Source of the DNA: JACWAE01 sp963847595
Lineage (GTDB): Bacteria; Chloroflexota; Dehalococcoidia; SZUA-161
Assembly (NCBI GenBank): GCA_963847595.1
Contig: CAWKAJ010000003.1
Location: 310,001 to 374,000, forward strand
Reading direction: 5' to 3'
DNA length: 64,000 nt
Every line of letters begins with the position of its first letter. The stretch's first letter is position 1. Below the pieces are notes generated by a model that saw only the letters and a list, made by a program, of their open reading frames with translations, made no database searches and was not told where the DNA came from. The translations under genes were made by a program, and so were the position numbers. Positions 1-8,459 of this stretch are shown here, in pieces.

Positions 1-576
1 ATGGCTGAGGTGGCCATGACGCTTCTGCGCTTGAAGCCGTCGCCAGGCAAGCGAGCGGCAGTTTTGGCTGCTGGCGGGGGCAGCAGCGTAGCTACCGGCG
101 ACATCTGTGCCCAGGAGGGCATTGAGCTGCCCGCGCTCTCTGAGAGAACAAAGGCTGGGCTACTTGAGTTTATCTCCTTGGTGAATCAGGGGGTTTCAAA
201 TCCGATTGATGTACCCAGCGTGGTCGTCGATTACTCCAGCATAATTCGGACCTATGAACTTCTGGCTGCTGACCCCATGATAGATATGGTTATCTTTCAT
301 CTGGGCGCTGAGTTCTTTCTGGGCCCGACCCTCAATGCGATGGCTGAGGTTCAGAAACATATCTCAAGTTCAACTGAGCTGCAATCAAAGTTCAAACCCG
401 TGGTGGTCGCTTTGTCAAACGAGGGGCAGGTTCGCGATACTGAAAATTATGCGCGGCAACTGAGAGAGTTCGGAGTACCTGCGTACAGTTCCTTGCGCAC
501 CGCCTGCCGCGCACTTAACCGATTCGCCAACTATTACAGGTTTCTCGATGAGATTAAGTCACGCGTTGATTCCTGA
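1..576 (+). CDS. NDP-forming acyl-CoA synthetase-like protein, C-terminal part (5' end cut by window)
   Basis: The reading frame is open from the first base to a TGA at 574-576, so the gene probably begins outside the window; the ATG at position 1 may be internal. The 191 residues match the C-terminal succinyl-CoA ligase-like (flavodoxin-fold) domain of ADP-forming acyl-CoA synthetases: an AVLAAGGGSSV segment, then an N-P-I-D-V motif, as in the complete relative at 21826-23274. No ATP-grasp (beta) domain follows. In this family the enzyme interconverts an acyl-CoA plus ADP and phosphate with the free acid plus ATP. It lies 204 bases upstream of a CoA-transferase pair, which fits CoA-thioester metabolism. 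The family call is good; the substrate is unknown. Confidence 0.7.
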   Translation: MAEVAMTLLRLKPSPGKRAAVLAAGGGSSVATGDICAQEGIELPALSERTKAGLLEFISLVNQGVSNPIDVPSVVVDYSSIIRTYELLAADPMIDMVIFHLGAEFFLGPTLNAMAEVQKHISSSTELQSKFKPVVVALSNEGQVRDTENYARQLREFGVPAYSSLRTACRALNRFANYYRFLDEIKSRVDS

Positions 577-780
577 ATACTATCCTCTTTGATCCGAGTC
601 GAAAGGGAGTTAGAGTGACCGGTGGTGCCTGCGGGCATCATGCAGGGTAGAACTTCGAGTTCGCCTGGTATTTTTGAAGGTGTGCCAATATCCCTGATAT
701 GTTTTATAATAAACAGGTGCTCTGACGAGTGCTAGACTATTTCGTTATCACAAAATTCGGTTCAGATATAGACTGGAATA

Positions 781-1989
781 ATGCCCGATCAAGCGTTAAG
801 TCATCTTACTGTTATTGAATTCTGCAGCCTGGTGAGTGGTCCTTATTGCACCAAGCTTTTGGCTGATTTCGGGGCTGAGGTAATCAAGATTGAGCTTCCT
901 GGAATCGGCGATTGTGCGAGGAGACACGGCCCCTTTCTACACGATGTCTCTTCCCAAGAGCTAAGCGGTCTTTTTTTGCACTTGAACACCAACAAATTTG
1001 GTATCACTCTGGATGTGACAACGGAGACAGGGAAAGGTATCTTAAAAGAACTGATAAAGAAGGCAGAGATCTTCATTGAAGATAACCCTCCCGGGGTGAT
1101 GGAAAAACGAGGATTGGCATATAACGACCTCGAGAGATTGAATCCACGTCTGGTAATGACGTCGATCACGCCTTTCGGGCAGACAGGGCCTTATCGCGAC
1201 TACAAAGCTTATGAACTAAATTCCCATCACGCTGGGGGGGAGGGTTACCTTCTACCTATTCATTCTGATGACCCTGATAGAGAACCGGTCAAGGCAGGGG
1301 GTATTGTGGGGGATTGTGTATGCGGTCTCAGCGCTGCCCTGGCAACCCTGACTGCGGCTTACTTCATGGCCGAGACGGGTGTAGGGCAACACATAGATAT
1401 TTCGAAACAGGACGTGTTAATGTCGCTGGTTCAAAATCATGTGTGCACCTTTACCAATCTGGGCGAGGTGCACAGCAGATTATTGAAAGGTATGTTGACG
1501 GTATTACCGTTGGAATGCCAGGATGGTTTTATAATAATAACGATCGTGACCGATCGCGAATGGCGCAGCCTCGCGGAATGTATGGGGAATCCTCCCTGGG
1601 CCCTCGATGAAAAGTACTTGTCATGGGCAAATCGTCATTGGTATTCCTATGAAATAAACCCCAGAGTGCAAGACTGGGTGCGTCAGTTCAAAAAAGAAGA
1701 GCTTTTCCACAAGCTACAGGCCAAGGGTGTGTCGGCTGCGCCTGTCAATACGGCTGAAGACCTGGCCCGCTCCGCTCAACTGAAGGAACGGGGATTCTTC
1801 GCTGAAATTGACCACGCTCTGGCAGGTACACTTCGGTATCCTACAGTTGCGTATCAGTTCAGCAGGACTCCCTGGGCAGCGATGCGGCCTGCTCCTCTTC
1901 TAGGCCAGGACAATGAACAAGTATATTGTGACCGTCTGGGATTCAGCAAGATTGAGTTAACCAAACTTAGAGAGGCTGGTGTGATATAG
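781..1989 (+). CDS. Family III (CaiB/BaiF) CoA-transferase, first of a tandem pair
   Basis: This 402-aa protein has the usual family length. It carries the N-terminal SGPYCTKLLADFGAEVIKIE nucleotide-binding region and an F-G-Q-T-G-P-Y segment near residue 135. The aspartate that forms the acyl-aspartyl anhydride in this family is present (Asp178 in G-D-C-V-C-G-L), and the T/VGQHIDIS element follows. These enzymes move CoA between carboxylic acids. The next gene starts 32 bases downstream and encodes a second, different family III subunit, so the two may form a heterodimer in the manner of benzylsuccinate CoA-transferase BbsEF. It closely resembles the gene at 56364-57560. No clear ribosome binding site precedes the ATG. 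The substrate cannot be told from sequence. Confidence 0.85.
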   Translation: MPDQALSHLTVIEFCSLVSGPYCTKLLADFGAEVIKIELPGIGDCARRHGPFLHDVSSQELSGLFLHLNTNKFGITLDVTTETGKGILKELIKKAEIFIEDNPPGVMEKRGLAYNDLERLNPRLVMTSITPFGQTGPYRDYKAYELNSHHAGGEGYLLPIHSDDPDREPVKAGGIVGDCVCGLSAALATLTAAYFMAETGVGQHIDISKQDVLMSLVQNHVCTFTNLGEVHSRLLKGMLTVLPLECQDGFIIITIVTDREWRSLAECMGNPPWALDEKYLSWANRHWYSYEINPRVQDWVRQFKKEELFHKLQAKGVSAAPVNTAEDLARSAQLKERGFFAEIDHALAGTLRYPTVAYQFSRTPWAAMRPAPLLGQDNEQVYCDRLGFSKIELTKLREAGVI

Positions 1990-2021
1990 ATAAGGTCTCA
2001 GCCGGTACGAACAGGACTGCT

Positions 2022-3221
2022 TTGCAGGGAATACGGGCAGCTGACTTCACCTGGTTGTGGGCGGGTTCCTACGCAACCGGGCTCCTGGCGCTTATGGGCG
2101 CTGAGGTCATAAAAATTGAGAGCATGACCGCTGTTGACCAGACCCGTGTAATGAGTTTCACTATCGGAAAGGCGTTCGATGGTGTAGAGAGCTCCTTTGT
2201 ATTCAACGCTATCAATTTGAGCAAGCTTTCTGTGAAACTTAATCTAAAGAAACCGCAAGCGATTGATCTGGCTAAAAGGATAGTACAGGTCAGCGATGTA
2301 GTCGCCGAAAATATGCGGCCCGGTATTATGGAACGCCTGGGACTGGGTTACGACGTGCTTAGAGCCGTGAAACCTGATGTTATTATGCTTTCCTCTTCGG
2401 CTTTTGGTGGGAAAGGGCCCCAAAGAGCCTATGGAGGCTATGCTCCCAGCTTCGCCTCTGCCAGCGGCCTGGCTAATCTGACAGGATATAAAGATAGGGC
2501 TCCCAACCCGATGACTGGCTCGACTGATCTCATGGCAGCGATTAGCGGTGCATTCTCCTTGATTATGGCCCTGAGCTACAAGCAGAAGACAGGTCTCGGG
2601 CAGTACATAGATTTGTCATCGGTAGAGAGTCAGGCAATTCTGGCTGGAGATACAATCATGGATTACATTATGAATGGGAGGGTACAGTACCGCGACGGCA
2701 ATAGGGACAGGATAATGGCGCCGCATAATTGTTACCGCTGTCGTGGTGATGATAAGTGGGTTAGCATAGCGATATCGACTCCCGACGAATGGGATTCCTT
2801 CTGTGAAGCATTAGGCAATCTACCGTGGACCAGGGATGAAAGATTCGCTGATGCATATGAACGTTGGAGAAACCAGGAAGAGCTGGACAAGCTGGTAACA
2901 GCATGGACAATCAATTATACGCACTATGAAGTGACTGATATGTTACAAAAAGTCGGCGTTGCAGCGATGCCTTCCTTAAACAATGAGGAGATAGTCAGCG
3001 ACCCTCATTTCAAGCAACGAGGAATGACTACTACTGTGGAACATCCCGTCATGGGCGAGGTGGTCGTCTTCGGGGTACCCTGGAAATTTTCCAAAACTCC
3101 ATCCAGGATTACCAAGGCTGCTCCCGTCATGGGCGAGAGCAACGATTATGTTTTCCGCGAACTTCTAGGGCTATCAAGCGATGAGATTGGTCGATTGATA
3201 GACGAAGGTGTTATCCAGTAG
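2022..3221 (+). CDS. Family III CoA-transferase, second of a tandem pair
   Basis: This 399-aa CoA-transferase of the CaiB/BaiF family starts with TTG at 2022. No ATG or GTG lies in frame after the upstream stop at 1968, and an ACAGGA sequence 5 bases before the TTG supports it. The protein begins LQGIRAADFTW-W-AG, typical of the BbsF-like half of two-subunit transferases. The catalytic aspartate is Asp169 (G-S-T-D-L). A TGLGQYIDLS element follows. It is most similar in layout to the protein at 57572-58861. With the gene at 781 it forms a probable heterodimer. The reaction would be transfer of CoA from succinyl-CoA or another donor to an unidentified acid. Confidence 0.85.
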   Translation: MQGIRAADFTWLWAGSYATGLLALMGAEVIKIESMTAVDQTRVMSFTIGKAFDGVESSFVFNAINLSKLSVKLNLKKPQAIDLAKRIVQVSDVVAENMRPGIMERLGLGYDVLRAVKPDVIMLSSSAFGGKGPQRAYGGYAPSFASASGLANLTGYKDRAPNPMTGSTDLMAAISGAFSLIMALSYKQKTGLGQYIDLSSVESQAILAGDTIMDYIMNGRVQYRDGNRDRIMAPHNCYRCRGDDKWVSIAISTPDEWDSFCEALGNLPWTRDERFADAYERWRNQEELDKLVTAWTINYTHYEVTDMLQKVGVAAMPSLNNEEIVSDPHFKQRGMTTTVEHPVMGEVVVFGVPWKFSKTPSRITKAAPVMGESNDYVFRELLGLSSDEIGRLIDEGVIQ

Positions 3222-3246
3222 GTCGGCTTGCGGGGGATCTGTTTCG

Positions 3247-4149
3247 CTAGCAGTCGCCTATTCTCTTCCTGCGATTCCAGGTCTCGTCAGCTATACCGTA
3301 TAGTTGCAGAAGGTTGCTTACTATATGAGTCGAGCTCATACCGGATGAAGAGCTCAGAACGAACCCACCACCTTCCCCAAGTTTAGTTACAATCTTGCTA
3401 AATTGCTGTCTATGCCGGGACGAAATAGTTGTGCTATCAAGCAGCTCCCGGCTAACCCCGGTGAACAGCGTAAGCTTAGCGCCATATTCTCTCTTCAAAG
3501 ATGACAAGTCCATGCACTCTGCCTGACACGATAGCCCGTCAACTCCCAGCGAGACAATGTCAGGGATTACGCCATTGATATCTCCGCATGAGTGGTAGAC
3601 TGCGAAAGCGCCGCAGTTGTGGATGGTATCCATCAGCTTCCTGTACGCTGGGTACAGCAAATTGTGGAACGTGGTAGGACTGAAGAAAGTCCCTCTATCG
3701 TAGGCTATATCCTCTGCTATCATGACAACATCAGCCCCGTTGGAAATACATACCTCTAGAAGGGAACTAACCTGCCTTGCTTGATTGCTCACAGTCCTTC
3801 TTATTTCGTCTGTTTTCTTTGCTATGTCTGTCAGGGCACGGCGCAGCCCGATTCGGTTCACTAATATCTGAAAAGGGCCATCAACGACAGCCGTCACGAA
3901 AAAACCGCTTCTAGCGAGTTCTTTAATTTCCGGGGGTTTGAACATTCGATAGCCGAAATCGCTGCTATCCGACGAGGCTACCGGGATAGAGATAAAGTCC
4001 ATCCCCATTTCGCGGCACAGAACAACGTGACCATGTATAGTATCCTCTATTTGGCGCTCAGATAAGACGCGGGTATCTATCCAAAACTCGCCGCGTGGGA
4101 TGCGTTCTGGCGAACAATGTTCAAAGGCCGCTCTAATATGCTCAGACAT
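3247..4149 (-). CDS. Uroporphyrinogen decarboxylase-fold (MtaA/MtbA-like) methyltransferase
   Basis: This 300-aa protein is shorter than true HemE (about 350). It has the zinc-binding His-x-Cys of corrinoid:CoM/THF methyltransferases in Y-H-S-C-G (His186, Cys188), followed by I-P-D-I-V-S-L-G-V-D-G-L. The heme-pathway arginine signature at the HemE N-terminus is not seen. Family members move methyl groups to or from corrinoid proteins. It sits 67 bases downstream of, and probably in one operon with, the RACo-like activator at 4217-6082, which strongly favours methyl transfer over heme synthesis. No corrinoid-binding protein gene is in the window. The methyl donor is unknown. Confidence 0.75.
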   Translation of the reverse strand: MSEHIRAAFEHCSPERIPRGEFWIDTRVLSERQIEDTIHGHVVLCREMGMDFISIPVASSDSSDFGYRMFKPPEIKELARSGFFVTAVVDGPFQILVNRIGLRRALTDIAKKTDEIRRTVSNQARQVSSLLEVCISNGADVVMIAEDIAYDRGTFFSPTTFHNLLYPAYRKLMDTIHNCGAFAVYHSCGDINGVIPDIVSLGVDGLSCQAECMDLSSLKREYGAKLTLFTGVSRELLDSTTISSRHRQQFSKIVTKLGEGGGFVLSSSSGMSSTHIVSNLLQLYGIADETWNRRKRIGDC

Positions 4150-4216
4150 TATTCACTGAATTGCACCAATATAATTATTGGCAATATTTGCCGTGTGCTT
4201 GAAATCTTAGTTTCCA

Positions 4217-6082
4217 TCAATCGATTTTCTCCCTTTTGCCGTTTGCAATACGGTATTTGCCTAGATAATTCGATTGAGCAAAGGTTTGTGAAAACTTTGG
4301 AGCAGTGGCCAATTCCACGTAGTCAACTTGACTGGCTATAGCATCGGCTTCTGCGCGTTTAACCTTTGATATGAGGGCAAGCTTAGCTCCCATGCCGGCA
4401 GCGTTACCCACCTGTCGGAAACGATTTAGAGAAAGCGGTGGCAGCATCCCAATAGTCACAGCGCTAGCGATGTTCATATAGCTTCCAAAAGCCCCGGCGA
4501 TAACGACTTGTTCAATCTCATCTTCGGTTCGCCTATTATGCTCCAAAAGCACCTGTATACCTGTCCTGATTGCTGCCTTGGCCAATTGGACTTGCCTTAC
4601 ATCTTTTTGAGTAAAGCTAATCGCTTGCTCTCCATCATTTTCCTTCTCACTCACCAGAACGAACTCGGGCTCGTCCTGATAAATGCGCACGCGCCGGTGG
4701 TTCTTCAGCATCCGTCCATTGGCCTCCAATACTCCGGCCGTGTAGAGCTGGGCAATTGCATCTAATACTCCAGAACCGCATATACCAACCGGCGGTTCAC
4801 CTCCGATAGTCTGGATTTCAACCTTGTCGCCGACAACGCGTATGTGTTCAATTGCTCCCATGGCACCCCGCATACCATGCTTGATATGAGCCCCTTCAAA
4901 GGCTGGGCCTGAGGCGCATGATACGCTGCTCATTTTGCCATTGTCCACCAGACAGACCTCAGTGTTTGTGCCAATATCCAGCGCTATCAGCAATCCCTTA
5001 GCCTGCCGGATATCCGTAGCAAGCAGCATTGCCACGTGGTCGGCACCCACGAACCCGGCTATATTGGGGAGCAGGTGCACATAACCCCCGGGGGCCATAC
5101 ATATCCCGATATCGCGAGCTTTAATATCCAGAGCTCTTGTAACGGCAGGGACAAAGGGTGAGAGAGCAAGTTGTTCTACAGGCAAGCCAAGAAAGAGATG
5201 ATGCATAGCAGTATTACCTACGACGACTGCCTCCACAATATCCCGTGTCTCTGCTTTAATCTCGGCGCATAAATCTAATGCCAATTGATTCAAAGCCGTC
5301 GCGGAAAGCTGCTGCAAACGTGCGGCTTCGTCAGGTGAGCTTTGAGCGCGAACGATGCGGCTTATAACGTCTTCACCGTAGGCGATCTGCGGATTCATAA
5401 CGCCCTTGCTACCCAACACTTTACCGGTGTCCAAATCCAGAAGATAGCCTGCTATTTTAGTAGTGCCGAGGTCAATTGCCAGACCGAGGTGACAGTCTGA
5501 CCATGAACCAAGGGCAACGATTTCATCTTCTCGCACAGAAGCCTGCACCCTCCATCCACAGGCCCGCAGCTTTGTGGAGAACTCACGCAATACATGTGTG
5601 TCAATACTTCGGCAACTTACCTGGTGCTGCCGTTCGAGCGCTTCCACCACGCGTTCGGCATCCGCTTCATAGTCCGATAGAGATGGAGGAGACAGCTCAA
5701 GGTTGTAGGAGCGGACCGGCGGGTCTGGGGCAACATCTACCTGGAGACCTTCTACTTGTGCCCGTTGCGGGGTTGTGAGCGACTCCGTCGGAACGCTTAC
5801 TTTGCAGTCGCCCAGGAGGTAGGTCTGACAAGCCAGTCGATAACCTGCTTCCAATTCATGTCTGGGAAGTGCGTCTTGCTCAGCGATGGTTGGCCCAGAT
5901 GTGGCGCCACTAAGTATTTGTACTTTGCATTTTCCACAGGTGCCTTTGCCTCCGCAGATGCTAACCAGCTCAATGCCAAGCTTCTGTGCACAATCCAGAA
6001 GCGATTGCCCCTCGCGGCACTGTCCGCGCCGTCCAATAGGCTCGAAGTCGATGCTATATGTTTTCTTACGTGCCCTGCTCAA
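4217..6082 (-). CDS. RACo-like ATP-dependent reductive activator of corrinoid proteins
   Basis: This 621-aa protein has an N-terminal [2Fe-2S] ferredoxin domain with Cys43, Cys49, Cys52 and Cys85 in the classic spacing C-G-G-K-G-T-C-G-K-C. A linker follows, then an ASKHA ATPase region beginning near residue 192 (L-A-I-D-L-G-T-T-K-I-A-G) with later G-T-N-T-E and G-S-G-V-L-D motifs. This is the DUF4445/RACo family, which reduces oxidised Co(II) corrinoids back to active Co(I) for methyltransferases. The start is TTG at 6082, with AAAGGA four bases upstream; the nearby ATG at 6085 is followed at once by a stop. It leads a two-gene leftward operon with the UroD-like methyltransferase. The region 6083-6277 upstream contains no gene. 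Confidence 0.85.
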   Translation of the reverse strand: MSRARKKTYSIDFEPIGRRGQCREGQSLLDCAQKLGIELVSICGGKGTCGKCKVQILSGATSGPTIAEQDALPRHELEAGYRLACQTYLLGDCKVSVPTESLTTPQRAQVEGLQVDVAPDPPVRSYNLELSPPSLSDYEADAERVVEALERQHQVSCRSIDTHVLREFSTKLRACGWRVQASVREDEIVALGSWSDCHLGLAIDLGTTKIAGYLLDLDTGKVLGSKGVMNPQIAYGEDVISRIVRAQSSPDEAARLQQLSATALNQLALDLCAEIKAETRDIVEAVVVGNTAMHHLFLGLPVEQLALSPFVPAVTRALDIKARDIGICMAPGGYVHLLPNIAGFVGADHVAMLLATDIRQAKGLLIALDIGTNTEVCLVDNGKMSSVSCASGPAFEGAHIKHGMRGAMGAIEHIRVVGDKVEIQTIGGEPPVGICGSGVLDAIAQLYTAGVLEANGRMLKNHRRVRIYQDEPEFVLVSEKENDGEQAISFTQKDVRQVQLAKAAIRTGIQVLLEHNRRTEDEIEQVVIAGAFGSYMNIASAVTIGMLPPLSLNRFRQVGNAAGMGAKLALISKVKRAEADAIASQVDYVELATAPKFSQTFAQSNYLGKYRIANGKREKID

Positions 6083-6277
6083 AGCATCCTTTTTCTAGGT
6101 GAATCTCTTAGCTGACAAGCAATTCTTTAATACTATGCCAGATAATGCAAGGGCTACGCTATATGATATGTGTGTCCAATTTTGCCACAAACAACACGTT
6201 AAATAAAGAGTTGAGGGTTACGTCAGAATGACATTGAGCACCCAGCATTCTATTTTCAAAGCAACTGACTTAGCCTA

Positions 6278-6306
6278 TTGACAAATGCTTGACGATATGT
6301 TAAGAT
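6278..6306 (+). promoter_or_regulatory. Sigma70-type promoter of the PadR gene
   Basis: TTGACA at 6278-6283 and TAAGAT at 6301-6306 are separated by 17 bases, close to consensus. The ATG of the PadR gene is about 88 bases downstream of the -10 box. Confidence 0.65.
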
Positions 6307-6331
6307 ATATCGTGATGCATAGAAACATATC
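6294..6331. promoter_or_regulatory. Probable PadR operator (inverted repeat over the -10 box)
   Basis: A perfect 7-bp inverted repeat, GATATGT at 6294-6300 and ACATATC at 6325-6331, brackets the -10 box; an inner palindrome GATATATC lies at 6304-6311. PadR proteins bind ATGT/ACAT dyads at their own promoters, so autorepression is the simplest reading. This is inference from sequence and position. Confidence 0.5.
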
Positions 6332-6393
6332 TAAAGGCGATTGGCGTTATATTGGATGCGATAGCACCAGACTAAACTAGGAGGAGGTGAGTT

Positions 6394-6888
6394 ATGTTTG
6401 CCAGACATCCATTTGAATCCGAGAGGCGGGGGCGCATGTTCGAGAAAGGCGATTTCAAGTATGTAATCCTGGACATTTTGAAAGAGAAGCCGAGTCACGG
6501 TTACGAGATTATCCGGGCGCTGGAGGATCGCTACTACGGTTTCTATACTCCCAGCGCTGGCACGGTCTATCCCACGCTGCAGATGCTTGAGGATATGGGC
6601 TATGTGAAGTCCTCAGAGCAGGATGGGAAAAGGATATACACTATCACGGACGAAGGCCTCAAATTCATTGGTGAGCGCGAGCCAACCATGGACAAGATAA
6701 AAGAACATATGAAAGGCTGGTGGTGGGCAGAAAATCGCGATGAGATGAAGGAAGTTGGACGTGAGCTGGGGCGGATAGGCCGTCTTATTGCTCGTAAGGC
6801 CCATCGCATGGACCGCAAGAAACTGGTGCAGATAAGGGAGATTATCTCCCATGCCGGCAATGAGATTGAGGCTGTTCTCGAACAATAG
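6394..6888 (+). CDS. PadR-family transcriptional regulator
   Basis: This 164-aa protein has the PadR winged-helix signature at residues about 20-95: F-K-Y-V-I-L-D-I-L, then S-H-G-Y-E-I-I-R-A-L, then S-A-G-T-V-Y-P-T-L-Q-M-L-E. A basic, helical dimerisation tail follows (residues 100-164). A strong GGAGGAGGTGA ribosome site precedes the ATG. The residues before the domain (R-H-P-F-E-S-E-R-R-G-R-M) are typical of PadR proteins that govern small membrane proteins or exporters. The next gene, a two-helix membrane protein 37 bases on, is the likely co-regulated target. The ligand is unknown. Confidence 0.85.
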   Translation: MFARHPFESERRGRMFEKGDFKYVILDILKEKPSHGYEIIRALEDRYYGFYTPSAGTVYPTLQMLEDMGYVKSSEQDGKRIYTITDEGLKFIGEREPTMDKIKEHMKGWWWAENRDEMKEVGRELGRIGRLIARKAHRMDRKKLVQIREIISHAGNEIEAVLEQ

Positions 6889-6925
6889 GGTAAACCTTTA
6901 ATGAATAGAGTAAAGGAGGTCTAAA

Positions 6926-7156
6926 ATGGTTTACTTCTCCATACCTGCGGCCACCGGAGGATTCTTCTTCAGTTCCTTTCTCCTGATGATTTTCTGGGGA
7001 ATTATCGCTCCGAATTTCGGCGTGGAGACTGTAGGGTACAAGATGGCTATGCTCATCACCATAGCCATATGGCTCGTGGTTGCTCCCCTGGCTGCCGCTA
7101 TAGCCAGGAAACGCTTTTGGAAATGGCACGCAAGACACTGGACTTCTTATCAGTAG
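6926..7156 (+). CDS. Small two-helix membrane protein
   Basis: This 76-aa protein has two clear hydrophobic segments (about residues 8-30 and 40-60) and a short basic, tryptophan-rich C-terminus (K-R-F-W-K-W-H). AAAGGAGGT precedes the ATG at good spacing. It is co-directional with the PadR gene and likely co-transcribed. No family function is recognised; it may be a membrane stress or transport accessory protein. It converges with the gene ending at 7197. Confidence 0.6.
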   Translation: MVYFSIPAATGGFFFSSFLLMIFWGIIAPNFGVETVGYKMAMLITIAIWLVVAPLAAAIARKRFWKWHARHWTSYQ

Positions 7157-7196
7157 CCGGGGTAAAAAGGCAATGGCCAAGCTACGGGTAATCACA

Positions 7197-7760
7197 TCAA
7201 GACCCGATCACCCCTTGCGGCGTTTTCTCGGCCACCTTCGCCTGTTTCTTACCCGGCGCGCCGACAACAGATGCCGGCGGCTTGAGATGAATCAGCCTGC
7301 GGCAAATGTCCGAACCGGTGGTGAGGGGACTTTCCAATAAGTCAACCTGCACCGGGTGTTTTACTACAGCCTCCCACATGGCTTTATTGAAGTAGTTGCC
7401 GCAGGTGCACCAGTCAGGCGTGGGCTCTATGTGGCCCATAGTGATTATGGGGCACGAGCACTCGCCCTTAACATCGGGGTAGAAGTCATAAATGATGATG
7501 TCACCTTTTCTTTCCAGCTTCCTCGCCCCGGGAAAGGCGTCCATCAGGTTCTGTATGAAGGTATCTATGTCGACCTCCGTGTTGAGCTGGGCAAAGGGCA
7601 TAAACAGGGAGTTGCACTGCCTGCCTGTGCATTCAAGGCACATCTCCCTGGCAGTCTCGTCGAAATCGGGCTGAAAGATTCGTTTGAAGACTTCACTTTT
7701 TTGTAGTCCTGCAAAAAAATCGCGCTGTGCTTTCTCTTCTTCGGTTAATTCCTTAGGCAT
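7197..7760 (-). CDS. Conserved cysteine-motif protein, paralog 1 (ATC-hydrolase-like?)
   Basis: This 187-aa protein belongs to a set of three adjacent paralogs (also 7821-8402 and 8460-9083). The shared core is C-x-C-P, about 15 residues, then W/L-C-x-C-G/S, about 30 residues, then C-R/Q followed by I/V-H-L-K/R. This copy reads E-C-S-C-P and D-W-C-T-C-G, and has an extra N-terminal pair C-L-E-C-T-G-R-Q-C. The spacing suggests metal or Fe-S binding or a cysteine-based hydrolase. It faintly recalls L-2-amino-thiazoline-4-carboxylic acid hydrolase-like proteins, but I cannot confirm that. GAGGAGGGGG precedes the ATG. It is the last gene of the long leftward operon. Function unknown. Confidence 0.7.
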   Translation of the reverse strand: MPKELTEEEKAQRDFFAGLQKSEVFKRIFQPDFDETAREMCLECTGRQCNSLFMPFAQLNTEVDIDTFIQNLMDAFPGARKLERKGDIIIYDFYPDVKGECSCPIITMGHIEPTPDWCTCGNYFNKAMWEAVVKHPVQVDLLESPLTTGSDICRRLIHLKPPASVVGAPGKKQAKVAEKTPQGVIGS

Positions 7761-7820
7761 TCCCCCTCCTCAAAGCATTCAGTCAGAGCATCCTGCAATC
7801 TAGGTGGCAAAATCCGCAGC

Positions 7821-8402
7821 TCAACTCTTACGCTTTGCCTTTTTCTTGACTGCCTTGGCCTTAGGCTTAGGCTTCATCTCATGTTCAGGCGTCGTGTGTT
7901 GCGGTGCCCTAAGATGTATCACGTACTGACAAGCGGGCTCGCCTGTGGTATTGGGGCTGCCCATCAATTCGGTCCGAGCAGTCGGCATGCCGATAGTCTC
8001 AAAATAGTATGCCGCCATGTTGGCGCCACAGGAGCAAAGCTCGGGGAATGGCTCCATGATACCCATTTTGACCACCGGACACTCACAAATCGGCTTGCCA
8101 TCATCGCTTATACTGCAATGATAGGTCGAGTGGATGATATTACCGACTCGCTTGATGGTTCGGGGACCCATGGGCGGCTCCATATCTGTCAGGTGTTTCT
8201 CCAGTTCCGCATAGGTCATTTCGGGCCTAATCCCCAGAGCCCACACAGCCATGTCGGCGCAGGTCTTAGACATCTTCATCATCACATAGTCCCTGTGCTC
8301 AGGCGGCAGCTCCCTCACACCCTGCAGGACTCCTGCCAGGATGCGCGGCACCCACTCCTTGTAAATCAAATCCTTTATCTCAGGGGTAAATTCGTGTGCC
8401 AT
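7821..8402 (-). CDS. Conserved cysteine-motif protein, paralog 2
   Basis: This is the second of three paralogs. The ATG at 8402 is chosen because GGGAGGG sits just before it; the upstream in-frame GTG at 8426 lacks a ribosome site. The 193-aa protein has an N-terminal helical part (F-T-P-E-I-K-D-L-I-Y, P-P-E-H-R-D-Y-V-M-M-K-M-S-K) almost shared with paralog 3, then I-C-E-C-P, E-L-C-S-C-G and C-Q-Y-V-I-H-L. A lysine-rich tail (K-P-K-P-K-A-K-A-V-K-K-K) ends the protein; such a tail could bind nucleic acid, acidic lipid or another protein. Function unknown. Confidence 0.7.
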   Translation of the reverse strand: MAHEFTPEIKDLIYKEWVPRILAGVLQGVRELPPEHRDYVMMKMSKTCADMAVWALGIRPEMTYAELEKHLTDMEPPMGPRTIKRVGNIIHSTYHCSISDDGKPICECPVVKMGIMEPFPELCSCGANMAAYYFETIGMPTARTELMGSPNTTGEPACQYVIHLRAPQHTTPEHEMKPKPKAKAVKKKAKRKS

Positions 8403-8459
8403 TTGCCCTCCCTTCTCTGATTCCACCTTAACTCATTGCGGTTACTATTGCAATTTCGC

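Noticed and set aside
3247..4149. Heme biosynthesis HemE
   Set aside because: The protein lacks the HemE N-terminal signature, is short, and is coupled to a corrinoid activator.
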